Positions 43,155 to 55,693 are shown, counted from the stretch's first letter. The stretch is DNA of 64,000 nucleotides from Dama dama (GCF_033118175.1 NC_083698.1:67177001-67241000); one strand, 5' to 3'. The notes: generated by a model from the letters alone, not told the origin. Numbers and translations: made by a program.

Positions 43155-46100
43155 AGAGAGAGGGGCGAGCTCCACACCAAAACTTTCACGCTGCTATCAT
43201 ATGGATGTGCACTTTGGAAATCAAAATAAGTTATTTAATCATGTTTTAGGAAGTGACATGTTCAGAGAAAAGGGAAAATGTCTTAATTCTGGAGTGTGGG
43301 CTGAACACAGGCAGTGGATTGTGACAAATGCTGTATTTGTCTCGTTAGTATTCCCAGCAAGGACTGTGCTACCAAGAATCCAGGAATTACATTTTATCTG
43401 GGGACGCCTGCTCCTGAAGCCCAGAGAATCTTTGCCTTTGGAGGAAATACAGGTCTCGTGGTCTGCAGGCATGTTCCAGAGTTGCTGTGGTTGCCGAGGT
43501 GTGAGATGAGAATGCCAATTTGTACGGAGCCTTGCCATTTCTGTGGGCCCTTGGGCAATTATGTTTACCTCTTATGACTCTCACTGTTTCATATTCACCA
43601 CGCTGTCACTGGAGTGGAAGTGCAAGCAAGAAGTTATCTCCAAAGAACAAACTGGGCAAGCAAGAGCAAAGCTACAGCCCAAAGTACTGGAGAAATCACA
43701 TGCCCCACTGAAAAACACACATCAGAAACAGCAATTCGGGGGTCATAACTGATTTCTGGGTGAATGGCTTTATCAAGCCAAAGGCCTTAATCAAATAAAA
43801 AGCCACTTTGAATAACTGTATTTGGCACAGGAAAACAGGCAAAGAACCCAAGAGATGAGGCCAACCCATCTCCTATTCCCTTCCACAGACACATCACCAA
43901 CCTCTTCCTTTTCAGCTTTCCCTGGTGACCCTGAGAAGGTGAGCATTCCCTCCCGAGCTTGAAGCACAGATGAGTTAGAAGCTCTGCTGGAGCAGCACCT
44001 TGAATTTGGCACTGCTTTCAAGAAACACCTGAAACAAAGCTGTTTACCATCTTTTAAACTCTAGGGGTCCAAGTACATTTGACACACAGAGAAAGAGCAA
44101 AGAGCAGCAAGGGAAAATAGAGGGTCTGGGATCTGTTTTCTTCTTAGCCAGCTACTCACTCTCTTCTAGATTCTCGCCTCCAAAGCTGAATTCTTTCCTG
44201 ATATGCTTTTAGTTTAGGAGATCCATTATTCTTTTAGTTTGAGAGACTAGCATGTAGTATAGGTAGGGATAAATGTAGGTGGAGGCACAGATGTAGAAGG
44301 AAACAGAAACGTATACATACAATTTCCTCCTGGCGCCATCACAAGGGTAAATAAGGACAATCGGCTCTGTTCTGCTTAATGAATAACCATGAGGTGGAGA
44401 GTGGGCTGTCACACTCAATGCCCTCTTTGGAACCAAAGTTCTTTCCTTCCTCTGCTCTTGCCCCTAACCCTCACTCTGCATAAAAACTATTGCGAGGCTA
44501 GATTTGAAATGTTCCTGTTTCTTGGGTTATGGATTCCTTACAGCCCTTCTACTTTGGGTTGCTAACATTTCAAGATAAAGTTCAGCTGTATCAGTAGAAT
44601 GTAATATGAATACAGATAATTTTAGCTTCACAGTGTGCTTTCCTACCTGCTAAGAAATGAAAAGTGTGTGTGGTTTTCACAAATGGGATGTTGCTTACTA
44701 GATACAAGAAACAAGTATCTGGTCTCCAAAAGAGTAAGCCTTGGAAACGCTTGTCTAGTCACTAAACCAGACAGGTCTATCTTACAGTGAGGTTTTTGGT
44801 CTTTCAATTCCATTTTCTGCCACACTCAACCTATTTTGTTTATGTATAGGGGACTTCTGTTAAGAAAAATAAAGTAGATTAATGGAAGGTTCTAAAATTC
44901 TTTTCTTGTATGCCTAGGGTCCCTATAGAATAGATTTCATAGTTTCTGCAATAAAAGCAGCACCAGCTTTAGGTTTTCTCTGACTCAGATAAGTATCTTT
45001 AACCACTTTCAAGTTGAAGCAAAGGGAGCTTGGCAATGGGAAACTTTGGAACACTTTGATTCCCAAAATGAGAACTTAGGGGCACGTTGCAGATACATAT
45101 GCAAGTCATCTTGTGAGCATCAGAAGGATTCCTGATCCCTATGCTACTTTCAGGATTCCCTGTGTCAAGACAGCCCCTACCTGTTGCAGTTAATATCAGT
45201 GTAACTCATGTACTCTGTGCACACACCAAAAGCCAGCTACTCAACTTCAGCTGCTCCCTCCAAAGCCAAACCTTGTCATTATGAAGCCCACCACCACTTA
45301 GCAGGTTGAAGACAGATTCTAAGTAGTAATTGAGCTGGATCCCTGCCAAGCAGTAGATAAGAACACAAGTAAGACAAAGGCCTTGAATCTGTCTACAGCA
45401 TCCCCTTCATCATTTCTACGTAGGGGAGAAGGGAGGCCAGGTGAAGGAATGTGCCCCAGAAGGACTCAACAGTGATGGTCAGAAAAATGCAAACTCAGTC
45501 AGATCTTCAGGGGCTGTGGATTATGGCCTTGAAGGGAAATATAAGAAAAGAGTTAAGGCAGAAAGACTTAAATGTCTGGCTCCCTCTTGGTCCCTTGACT
45601 CTGAAGTGAGTGAAGATAACATATGCCCAGTTTAGCCTCACCTTGTTTTGGGGACCAGATTTCCTGATGCCTGGAGAGCTTTCCCATTTCCAGAGTAATT
45701 GCTTTGCAGATTCCACCCATTTTCCACTTTATATCTAAAACTTCAGCTCTTATTAAGTGCAGGTGCTCAGTGAAATAGAAACACAACTCCTGCCCCTTGG
45801 CTCTTTCAACTCAACAATGAAGAAGACAAACAGAAACCTAAGAAGAAAGTTCTCCGTTCTCCACTTTCATAACCCTCTCAGAGGCAAAGTGGAAAGTGTC
45901 TGACGTAAATATTTCCTTCTGGATCCTATTAAAAGAAGATTTTCCAGCACACAATAAAGGGACAAAGTATCAACAAATTGTCACTGCTCATCTGCTGGCT
46001 GCTCCTTGGTTTCTTGCTGAACCTGAAGCTATATCCACATAGAAACCTTCTCCCCCAATGTCTTTTCTGATACTGGCGTTGAGACTTAATTCTACCTGTT

Positions 46101-47655
46101 TTTCTCTTAGGAAAAGGAAATTACTAGTTTCAGTTTTGTCTTTATTAGTTTATTTTCAAATTTCTCCTAAAAGCAGAACTTATTGTTTTAGATTGATAAC
46201 ACTACCCATCATTCTTTTTTGCTAAACAACAACGCAGTTCTCTCACTGAGAGAAACCTCTCCATTTTGGACCTCAAAGTTTATCCAATTCAGTCCTAGAT
46301 AATTTTCTCCTAAGAGCTTTAAACTTCTACATGGATTCAATTAAGACTCTCTGTCATTTTAGAGGCTTGGGCAACCACCTTTATCAGAAATATTGAATCA
46401 ATCCCCTTTGAGGACCTCACCTTTTCAAAATATGAGCTATATCCAACAATGATTTCTAGAAAATTCCCTTTGACTCATGAGCTGGACCTAGACATCGATT
46501 TCAGAAGATGGACCTACATTTTCTCACTAACTGGGTTTTGTTTTCTTCTTGTGATATAATATGGCCCTCATATTCCTAATACAAATTTATGAACTTTTCA
46601 CTGCTGAATTGGTGCTATAAAAACAAAATAATTTTCAGACCAAAGGCCATGTATGTGTGATTTTGACAGCCCTGTGCATCATATTGCAAGTAACAATTTT
46701 TCTTAATATCAGCCACTGAAACAAAGTTATGTGTGAGTGATGTTGTTATTATATGGAACCACTGATGGCCAAGCTAAATGCAGTGTGATTTCTCTTCTGG
46801 AAATTGTTTGCTGTCTCTTCCTTATATGCATCCAGGCACTAAAAAGTCATTTTGACTTCAGCCTCAGGTTGCCCTGTCCCTAATTATGTGTTCCAAAACT
46901 TGCAAGGGAAATCAAACAATCCCAGAGAGAAATCATATCTATTTTGGATCATCAGATTATAGAAATGATTCAGGTGTTTGACTCATAGTTTTCCTCCTCT
47001 TAATTAAAACTCTTGGAAGTTAATTTATTGGCATTTTTAACCTATTGCAACATTGGCCTAAAGATGCAGTTGTTAAAATTCCTACCAGTAGTAACCACAG
47101 CAATAACCAGGTGGCTTTCAGCAATGCTTGTTTATTTTGAATGCAACATATTGGCCTTTCTTTATTTTTAACTTCACAAGGGGAAAACTCAGTATTCATA
47201 GTTTTTGTTTGAGGCTATAATCACCAGAACAAACTCGAGAAAAGAAAACAGAGCCCAGAGGAATGGAGAATAATTTACAATTAAACCCATGAAGATGAAA
47301 GGGAGAGAGAAAAAAGGGAATTAATGACTTAGCAAGAGTTCAGCCTGACCTGCTCCACAGTTCTGTTGACATCCTGACAAAACTCAGTATCACTTTGACC
47401 CATTGTGAGCTGCCCTAAAAGTGGCACCTGGTCTCAGTCTGGCCATGAGTGTGGATCTCAATCTTTTCTTTCTGTATCTCTGAGAAGCAGAGGAAGAGAA
47501 CCTCTGAGAATCTGAACTTATTTTTCCCTGTTTGGCTTTTTTCAAGTTTCCTCCCTGTATTCTCTTTGTACACGATGTTTCTTTAAAAAAATTTAACCAG
47601 TTTCTTATACATAATATTCAAAGGCATTTGCTCACATTTTCTTTCATTGACTTGC
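43155..47655. other. long stretch without recognised repeats or genes
   Basis: About 4.5 kb, the longest part of the window where I recognise no transposon. AT-rich overall. Several open frames of 60-102 codons overlap in 43200-43750 without shared domain, coding bias that I can judge, or splice support. Distal mammalian conserved noncoding DNA is possible, especially 46650-47200, where homopolymers are few and TAAT-type cores recur. Confidence 0.42.
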
Positions 47656-47659
47656 ACAT

Positions 47660-47805
47660 CCATTTATTTCATTTGTTCTTTCAGTGGACCATAATGAAGC
47701 TCCAAACAGGACACTGTACTAAGGGTTTAGGGAAAAGAGAGGCACACCAAAGTGAATTAGCAACATCCTTGACTTCCAAGACCTTAAAATTTAGAAGTGA
47801 AATAG
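47660..47805 (-). mobile_element. L2-like fragment, antisense
   Basis: 'tccatttatttcatttgttctttcag', 'aggacactgtactaagggtttaggg', 'catccttgacttccaagaccttaaaatttagaagtg' follow antisense L2 3' order. Confidence 0.5.
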
Positions 47806-47934
47806 GCTTTGTTCACGATGACCACATATGCACCACAGAGTATATTAAGCACAATAAAAGTTCATGAACAAAAAATTCTATAAAAACTCCAAAAAGCTAA
47901 AAATTTTTCCCTGGTAAGAAACTTATCATGTCAA

Positions 47935-48010
47935 TGCATGGCAAAACCCACTACAATATTGTAAAGTAATTAGCCTCCAAGTAAAATAAGTTAATTAATT
48001 TAAAAAAATT
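47935..48010 (+). mobile_element. ruminant L1 3' terminus
   Basis: 'ggcaaaacccactacaatattgtaaagtaattagcctccaagtaaaataa' plus an A-rich end is the L1 3' terminus, similar to 20685-20785. Confidence 0.6.
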
Positions 48011-48299
48011 TTGGCGAGGACTTAGCCTTGGAATGTATTTGGTAAGAGGGAATCATTTTCAAGAAACCAGAAATAGGCCAGTGGAGAATGGTTGGTAGGA
48101 AAGATGGAAGAAAAGGGCACAGTCATTGAGGGAGTGGATCCTCCAGTTTTACAGAAGCTTAGGGCTCAAAAAAGAGAGTTGGAGAAGCTGACTGGGGGAT
48201 GGTCCTGCAGTGAATGACACTCTGGAGGGACTGAAGTGAGGACCTGCAATGGAGAATCTGTCGTATAAATGCCTTATGAATTTCATTTAGGATAACAAA

Positions 48300-48440
48300 T
48301 GTTCAAAGCTGAAAGTGATGGTGGAAATCTAGGCCAGTCCATATACTTTATGGATAAGGGACCTGAGGTCTCTATGGGTTACATTACTGTCTGAGGTCAC
48401 ACAACCTAATGGACACAGCCTGAACTAGAATTCTTCAGAG
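48300..48440 (-). mobile_element. MIR-like fragment, antisense
   Basis: 'ttatggataagggacctgaggtctctatgggttacattactgtctgaggtcacacaacc' with upstream 'aaagctgaaagtgatggtgg' resembles an antisense MIR-type element. Confidence 0.48.
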
Positions 48441-50125
48441 TCAGCTTTTTTATTGCTAAAAAGCAATAGAATTCAGTAAGAAGGAGATAATAGCATGAGA
48501 AGGCAAGATCAGAAGACAAATGCAACCACACAGCACTTTTACTCCAGATTCAGGATTGTTTTCTCAGAGTAGTAGAACTGTAACGAGGACATATACTTTT
48601 AGAAGGAGTGAAGGGTGGGCCCCAGGGGCTCTAGACTGGAAAAGAAGGGCTCAAGGCACAAAGAACCTTTCCTAACTATCTCACCCTTAAAGTGGTCTGT
48701 CATCCCACACACAGAGCCCTTGGCAGCCTTCTTTTTGACTTATTGCTATCTAGAAATGGACAACCAAAGAATACTATGAAGGGAAGTCCATAGTACACCA
48801 AAGAATATAGGAGATCATCAAAGAAGAAAACATGATCCCAAAGGACACAGAGAAAAGAGACGCTGATACCTCTTATGCTTGGAAGACGTGAGCAAACACT
48901 TAACTTACAGTAACTTCTCACCACAGTCACTGTAGCGTGGTAATACACATTCAAATGGAGTCTCCAGTTTGGCATGGCTGATAAAAGGCATTTTGCTACC
49001 CAAAGATTAGATAGTAAAGGAAGAGAAATTCCAGGTAAGTCAGATCTACCTTAAATGAGAATTAAAATTGTAAGGTTTGATTGTGACCCTGTCTTCAAAA
49101 TAAAACTAAGTTCTATAAAAAGTAAGGTTATTGTATTTATTAATATAAAAATTTATCTTACAATTGCAACTACTAATTTTTAGGACTACAAATTTAAGAA
49201 CAACTATTTATTTTTGAGGGAGAGGTACAATTTTTCCATATGGTTCCTTGACTTACATTCTACTTTCTCAGCATGATCATTAAGAAGGCTATTTCCTTTA
49301 CAGAAAATTTGGTAGCTCTCAAAGGTTTCTTTAATCCTTTGATATCCAGACAACTCTCTTTTGGAGCTACTATTCTGTTCTCGTCTACTATTGTTAACTT
49401 AAAGGAAAAACTAACAGATACTCTTTTGTCAAAGGCCTTCCAAAGTTGCAGGGAGTTTTTTGTTTTTTTTTTTTTCCTACCACTTGAAAATCTTCATCTT
49501 CACTTGAGTTATAGCTTTGCTTTGCAATTTATTTGCATTGTAGTTGCATCACCTGTATTTTACATCAGAGGGCAGTCCTCAGCCTGATGTCACTTAGTGA
49601 GTTTATTTCAAATGTACAGAGGTTCCTTCTCCTCATTTTTATTTTTTTGGATTTTGGAGCAGCTTCGGCTAGTTTATGTTCCGAAACTAAAGTGCTAGCT
49701 GAAAGCCTAATCATGCCCACACACACAAAATCCCCATATGCATATACCATCTGCAGGTTAAGACTTCTCTCTTTCATGTAACTGAATTTGGGAGGAAATG
49801 TGTTGCCACTATCATCTCACCAGTTAAGAAATCATGATTCTTGTGACTTTTAGAATAACAATTTTAAGGTTATTTATAAAACCTATAACATGATGCTATA
49901 ACTTATATAGTGAGTCCTTTGCTAAGGACCACAGTCAGCTCACCTGAAGAACATGGGCCCACTGAGGGCTGAGAAGTGGCTGGTAGGGTTATGGGCTTCA
50001 TAAATTATACCCCCTTTTCCATTATAATAAATACAACATTATAAATTCCACATGGGGTGCAACTTCAGGTCAATGACTCCAGAGGGATGTGGATGGGTAT
50101 TAGTGATGGTGGAAGGTTCTGTGTC
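48441..50125. other. no recognised feature
   Basis: AT-rich, with a T-rich tract at about 49456-49478. No gene or repeat family identified. Open frames at 49273-49781 are hydrophobic by T-richness, not by design. Confidence 0.42.
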
Positions 50126-50127
50126 CA

Positions 50128-50560
50128 CCTGTGATGGTTAATTTTATGTGTCAACTTGACTTGGCTAAGGGATGTCAAATATTTGGTCAACCATTTACTC
50201 TGGGTGTGTCTGTGAGGGTGTTTCTGGATGAGACTGGCATTTGAATTGGTAGACTGAATAGCTCAGATTACCCTCCCTAATGTAGGTGGGCCTCAACTAA
50301 TCAATAGAAGACCTAAATTAAAAAGGTTGAAAAACAGGGAATTCCTCCTGCCTGACTGCCTTGAGCTGGGACATCACTTTTTTTCCCCCTTTGATTCAGA
50401 TGCAAAGTGAAATATCAGCTCTTCTAGCCTTCAGGCTGGATGCTTAAACCATCCACTCTCCTAGTTCTTGAGTCTTCAGGCCCAGACTGGAACTACCCTA
50501 TCAGCTCTCCTGAATCTCCAGCTCGTTGAATGTTCTTAGGAATTGTTCTCCTTCATATAT
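50128..50560 (+). mobile_element. ancient LTR-like interspersed repeat
   Basis: Opens 'tgatggttaattttatgtgtcaacttgacttggctaagg', then 'tgggtgtgtctgtgagggtgtttctggatgaga', 'ggtgggcctcaactaatcaatagaaga', 'ctgggacatcac', and tandem 'cttcaggcccagactggaact' text. This is a widespread mammalian repeat with LTR-like layout (TG start); I do not name the family. Confidence 0.58.
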
Positions 50561-50579
50561 ATGTGAGGGAATAGCCTCT

Positions 50580-50775
50580 GTATTAAATGTTCAAATCTCA
50601 GTTCTGTTGTATACTAGCTATGACTCATCCACCTTCCCTGTGTCTCAATCTCCTCATTTGGTAAAGGGGACTAATAATAAAACCTCTCCTGTCGGGTTTT
50701 TGTAAGGATTTGATAAATGAAAACACATGAGGGTATGTGGAATATAGTGAGTGCTCAATAAATACTAGCTATAGA
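50580..50775 (+). mobile_element. MIR SINE
   Basis: 'gttcaaatctcagttctgttgtatactagctatgactcatccaccttccctgtgtctcaatctcctcatttggtaaaggggactaataataaaacc' is a clear MIR core, and 'gtgagtgctcaataaatact' its 3' end. Confidence 0.74.
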
Positions 50776-51233
50776 CTTTGAACTCAGAGACACATACAGA
50801 CAATGAATCTTATATTTATGTCCCTGAATTTGACATCTTCTGGACCCCAATCTGCTTCACTGATGGGGTCTTGAGGTCTAACTCATGCTCTCTTTGCATC
50901 TCATCTCTGCCTTTTGTGAACTTTTGCTTGTTTTTCCTTCTCTTAACTACCCCGAATCACAACTGTTTCTGCAAATATTTATATCCCTGGGCTGACATTG
51001 TCACCCTGACCAAAAGAATCCATCTCAGAGATCCAAGAACTCAGGATCTCAAAAAATGTTAGTACCAGAAAGTAGCTTTAAGATCATATACAAGCATTTT
51101 CTTTTATGGAGATAATCAAAAGTTATATATGCTTTTGGTAGTAAAATTCAGAAAACAGAGAAAAGATGATCATTCTTTAGTTTCCATAGTAGATAAAGTC
51201 ACTTCATTCTTTGGACTCCCACAGCAATTTTTA
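50776..51233. other. no recognised feature
   Basis: AT-rich unassigned stretch between the MIR and the dimeric Bov-tA; a 94-codon open frame at 50778-51062 has no domain. Confidence 0.4.
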
Positions 51234-51552
51234 ATTCCTCCCTGGTAGCTTAGCTGATAAAGAGTCTGCCTGCAATGCAGGAGACCCTGGTTTGATTCTT
51301 GTGTCAGGAAGATCCTCTGGAGAAGGCATAGGCTACCCACTCCAGTATTCTTGGGCTTCCCTGGTGGCTCAGCTGGTAAAAAATCCACCTGCAATGTGGG
51401 AGACCTGGGTTTGATCCCTGGGTTGGGAAGATCCTCTGGAGAAGGGAACAGCTACCCAATCCAATGTTCTGGTCTGGAGAATTCCATGGACTATATAGTC
51501 CATGGGATCGCAAAGAGTTGGACATGACTGAGCAACTTTCACTTCCACTTTC
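51234..51552 (+). mobile_element. dimeric Bov-tA SINE
   Basis: A first tRNA-derived head and partial body (51234-51353) ends at 'actccagtattcttg' and is fused directly to a complete second element 'ggcttccctggtggctcagctggt...' (51354-51552). The junction is equivalent to that at 17741/17742 on the other strand. The second monomer carries the 'gaattccatggactatatagtcc' variant. Confidence 0.92.
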
Positions 51553-52380
51553 TATAACAATGAAGGGTTTGTTTTTCCCTTGAGACTGAGGTCTTCAAGG
51601 CAAATTACTGTCTGCTCTGTATTTGCCACTTTCACTCATGAATGGATGTATGACTAAATTACTGGTTAATTATGTGATAGAATAAGCAGGTAAGTGAAGG
51701 AAGAAAGGAAGGAAAGAAGGAAGAAGACTAATAAGCATTTTCCACCACAGTTTTATCCTATAGGAGCCAAATCACTGGAGGCTAGAATGGGAAGTCTTAA
51801 CTATAATTCAGGTTGTATTATATGTGTACACATTTTTATGGCTTACACTGAAAATTAAGCACTTGATAATGACCTATTTCATTTTTATGAATGTGTAAAT
51901 TAGGATAATAAAACCTGAAATTAAATTCAAAGACCAGCCTCAATTTGGCCATCTACAGTTTTCCTTGCTGTGTCCTTTCTAGGACATTCAGCTCAGTATT
52001 TTAGCTCAGTACTTTTTAAAATTTTCTGGGTTATCTCTTTCCCTGTTTTAACTTTTTCACTGATTCCAATAGCTTCTTTTAGAGATGACTGAATTTCCAA
52101 GGTTAGATGTGCTAAATAAAAAAATAAATTCACAAAGACATGTCTCTTTCTGTGATTTTTCCTCAAGAATTTAGCTCAAATATAAAGAGCTAATAGAGTA
52201 CATTTTAAAATGACATTGAACCTGGACCTCATCAAGCTCCTAGATCCATTACTAATTAGTAGGAAGTAAAGACTAGAGAAATAGGGGGATGTAGTCAGCA
52301 AAACCACAATTGCAAAAAACTCTACAAATCAAAGCCTGGCTCCTGAAAAAAAGAAACAGAGAGCAAGGTGTGAAGAAAGA
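51553..52380. other. no recognised gene; GAAG microsatellite inside
   Basis: AT-rich DNA. A GAAG/GGAA purine tract spans about 51696-51728. 52190-52330 may be decayed L1M 3' UTR leading into the next entry. Confidence 0.5.
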
Positions 52381-52384
52381 AGAG

Positions 52385-52565
52385 GGAGAGAGAAGGGTAC
52401 CTATAGATTAAAAGAGACTTAGGATGTGCTCCAACTAAGGCCAGAGTATGGACCTTATTTGGATCTTGATTCAAGTAAACAAATGGTGAAAATAAAGTGA
52501 CATTTATGAGATAATTAAATAAGATACATTAAAAAAATAATCAGTTTTTAAAAGGTGAGGTAATG
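52385..52565 (+). mobile_element. L1M 3' UTR-like fragment
   Basis: 'aaaagagacttaggatgtgctccaactaagg', 'tggaccttatttggatcttgattcaagtaaacaaatgg' and 'gacatttatgagataatta' form a recurrent order in mammalian L1M-type 3' ends. Confidence 0.5.
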
Positions 52566-52659
52566 GTGGTGTATATTTTTAAAGTATTCTTATCTTCTAT
52601 AGATATATACTAAACTATGAGTAAAATAATTTAATTTTTCAGATTTCAAGTAGTATAGG

Positions 52660-53370
52660 AGAGACTTCTACTTCCAACCGAAGTGGAGTAACAGGGGGCT
52701 GGATTGATACCCTGCCTAAAACTTTCTCTCCTCCAAAAAAGATGAAATATATGAAACAATGGCTTTTAAGGCAGTGGACATCAAGCAAAAAAGGACAGTG
52801 TTCTCTGAGAGACCAGGGAAAAAATAAGAGAATCTTATCATTGCCACTGCTTTCTGCTTTGAGAAAGCATCTAGGTGATTGCCATCATCATCTAGATGCT
52901 TTCTAGATGCACCTGAAAGAGTCCAAGGTGCTCTCTGAGTTGAGCTGAGAATCCAAGAGGAGCATTGTTGGCAGGACAGAGTACTGTAAATGAGAGACCT
53001 ACAGCAAGTCACTTTGAGCTTTCAATTAGATATAGGCCAGTGCATACAGGTGAGGAAAGCACCTGATGCTGCAGAAAGAACTATTCAAAAGGGAAAGAGG
53101 GTTAGGGTTAGGCTGGCTAAAATAGGTGAATTCTTTGAAAAACACAAACTACCAAAGCTCACTCAAAAAGAAGCAAACTGAACAGTCCAGATCTATTAAA
53201 GCAATTAAGTAAGTAGTTAAATTATTCCCACAAAGAAAACTCTAAGCCCAGATGAATTTACCAAACACTTAATGGAGAAATACTGCTAATTCTACACACC
53301 CCTCCAGTAAATTCAAGAAGACAGAATATTCTAGATGGTCAGCATTATTCCAAAATCAGACAACCACATC
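52660..53370 (+). mobile_element. internally deleted L1 LINE
   Basis: 53115-53370 is sense L1 ORF2: 'tttgaaaaacacaaactaccaaagctcactcaaaaagaagcaaactgaacag' then 'ttcccacaaagaaaactctaagcccagatg...ccaaacacttaatg' and 'ggtcagcattattccaaaatcagacaacc', with several deletions. The upstream part (52660-53090) looks like L1M 5' or ORF1-adjacent sequence, less certainly. No intact frame remains. Confidence 0.55.
52862..52904. repeat. perfect 13-bp inverted repeat
   Basis: AGAAAGCATCTAG at 52862-52874 and its exact complement CTAGATGCTTTCT at 52892-52904, with a 17-nt loop. A further partial AGATGC repeat follows at once. Structural role unknown. Confidence 0.93.
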
Positions 53371-53499
53371 GTAAGGTGGATATTTCTGTAAAATATCCAC
53401 AGAAAATAGAGATTCTTACAAAGTTATTATAAGCTCCAATGAAACAACCAATGCTCAGATTCTCTCTATCCTACCTTCTGATTATCATCTAAGTCACTT

Positions 53500-54210
53500 C
53501 TTCCTGCCCCCAAGAACTTTCAGGTCTCATCCTATTGTATCTGGATCACTGCCCAAACCACCTTACTGTCCTCTCTTTCATTTTCAATCCCTCAAATCCA
53601 GTCTCCACACTCCATATGGAGGCATCTCCTTAAAATGTAAATCGTGGCCTTAGTGGCCCTCTGTCTCCAGGTTAAACTCCTTAACAGGCTTATAAGATCC
53701 TTCATGATCTGACCTGTTGGTCCCCAGGCTCATCATCTCTCCTCTTCCTCATACTTCTCTCTATGATACAGTCACACAGACCTGTTTGCGCTCCTCAACT
53801 CATAAGTCCTGGGCTCACTCTTTCTTCTGGACTCTGATACCCACTGTTCCCTCTTCTGGGAATATTTTCTCTACCCTACCCATTCCCATCTCATCTGCTT
53901 CTGGTTAACCACACATATTATTTTAAAATAGATAACAATTCTTCCATGAATCTTATCTGACTCTTCCCACCACCCAATTCCGGGTCACGTGCCCTCCTAA
54001 TGCTCCCATAGATCATTTAGTTACCACTGCTATGTACCACTGCTACACTGTTTATTGTGATCTAGGACACTTTCCTGCTTATTAATATTTTCTCATTAGG
54101 TTCTTATCTCTTTGAGGTCAAAGACAATGTGCTGCTCACTGTGATCCTTCTAACACCCAGAAAATTCTGAGAGATAGAAAAGATGCTCATCCAGTAATTT
54201 TTAAATGGAT
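53500..54210 (+). mobile_element. L2 LINE 3' region
   Basis: Long sense L2: 'ccctcaaatccagtctccacactcc', 'cttaacaggcttataagatccttcatgatctgacc', 'cataagtcctgggctcac', 'tgttccctcttctgggaatattttc', 'gttcttatctctttgaggtcaaagacaatgtg', 'acacccagaaaattctg'. One of the longest L2 relics here. Confidence 0.7.
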
Positions 54211-54224
54211 AACAGTTCCATTTA

Positions 54225-54465
54225 TTAAATGCTTACAACGTTCCATACACTGTGCTAGGAAGTTTGCAGGCCTTATGTTCTTATTAGCGCCTCCATCCAA
54301 GAGGTACTATTCTAATATCCACTTTTCAGAGGAGAAAACTGACATACAGAAAATGACACAACCAATCTGACATCACAGATATCAGATATATTCTAGAGCC
54401 AGAATTCAAGTTCAAATCAATGGGTCTTTAGAGCCTATGCTTTGAATCACAATCATCTACAAACA
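54225..54465 (-). mobile_element. MIR SINE, antisense
   Basis: 'tttattaaatgcttacaacgttccatacactgtgctagga', 'ggtactattctaatatccacttttcagaggagaaaactgacatacagaaaatgacacaacc', 'agagccagaattcaagttcaaatc' is a full-length antisense MIR. Confidence 0.68.
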
Positions 54466-54735
54466 AATGAATGAATGAATTATTTCAACACCTACTTACT
54501 GAGTACCTAGCACATGTCAGGGCCTGTTCTAGGTCATAAGGATACTATAGAGAATAAAATAAACCAAAGTTTATGCCTTCAATCTTACTTACATTGAGAA
54601 GACAGTCAATAAGCAAAACACATGAATAATTTGACACATTATAGAAGGAATAAAGGCAAGAAGGACATATTGAGAGTCATACAATTTTAAATATAATGAT
54701 CAGGGGAGGCATTACTGGGAAAATGACACATGCAC
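54466..54735 (-). mobile_element. L2 LINE fragment, antisense
   Basis: 'aatgaatgaatgaatt...tactgagtacctagcacatgtcagggcctgttctagg', 'gaagacagtcaataagcaaaacac', 'atgatcaggggaggcattactgg' is antisense L2 3' sequence. Confidence 0.6.
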
Positions 54736-55400
54736 AATAATTCATGTGAATAAATGAACAAAAGCTTTTCTAACATTCACAGTGCTTCTCAAGCAAAGAC
54801 TTTCAGATAAATAACAAATGTGTGGTGTTCAATACCAAAAAATAATTTGTTTTATATTTACATTTGTTAAATTTGGCAACTCTGCACTCATGGCAAATCT
54901 TACTTCTGTGTCAGGCCAGGAGGAGCTGCTCATTACCAATATGGGTCTATGGGATCTGTGATTTTCTGAAAATTCTGAAAGATGAGCTTGCAGGGCATGG
55001 GTGTATTAGCATGCAGCTTTAGCAGACTTCTCCTTGGCAGGGCATTCAGCTCTAGAGCAATGTCTCCCATAAGCAGGAAATAACATTTTGTAGATCTTGA
55101 CAGATGGGTCTTGCCCATGAGGGAGGACGTTTAGGACGATTCATACCAACTGGCATATCAACAGACTTTGAAAGAGAACTATTAAAGATGGGATCATGTC
55201 AGCTCTGATTTATGCTGAACAAAAGAAGCAAAACAAAGAGCCTATTAGAAGGAAGATGTAAGACATTTAACATTTGAAGACTTTGAAAGGCTGAAGAGCT
55301 GCATGATTAATTCTTATTTTGCTACATTGTAAAATTCTTTTCAGAGAAGAGCTTAATAGTAGCATGATTTTTCATTGAACCTAAAATGTTGATATTACCT
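54736..55400. other. no recognised feature
   Basis: AT-rich unassigned DNA preceding the BovB region. Confidence 0.42.
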
Positions 55401-55401
55401 A

Positions 55402-55468
55402 TGCCTGGTGTGCTGTAATCCACGGGGTGGCAAAGAGTTGGACATGACTGTGACTGAACAACAGCAAA
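55402..55468 (+). mobile_element. BovB LINE, very short 3' tail
   Basis: 'atgcctggtgtgctgtaatccacggggtggcaaagagttggacatgactgtgactgaacaacagc' is the last ~65 bp of BovB, independent of the large copy 230 bp downstream. Confidence 0.85.
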
Positions 55469-55609
55469 ATTTAGGCAGAACCAAATATGTGTACAATTGG
55501 GTTTCCTCATCTGTGCTCTAAACTATTTGACAACATGGCAAACTCTAAATCAAGATCAGTTATAACAAGTACACCCCCAATCATATGTCTTCTAATTCTT
55601 CCTTTAACT

Positions 55610-55693
55610 CCAATTTCAGTAGACTCCTACCTGACTCATTCTTCATGTGACAAGTGTAAATGTCACTTTCTCAGCAAGTATTCCTGCACCTCT
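55610..55693 (+). mobile_element. L2 LINE, left part (interrupted by BovB)
   Basis: 'cctgactcattcttcatgtgacaagtgtaaatgtcactttctcagcaagtattcctgcacctct' is sense L2 3' text. It resumes after the BovB at 58946. The last 14 bp (55680-55693) are the left copy of the target duplication. Confidence 0.66.

Noticed and set aside
53099..53113. GGGTTAGGGTTAGG, interstitial telomere-like repeat
   Set aside because: Only two TTAGGG units; too short to distinguish from chance.
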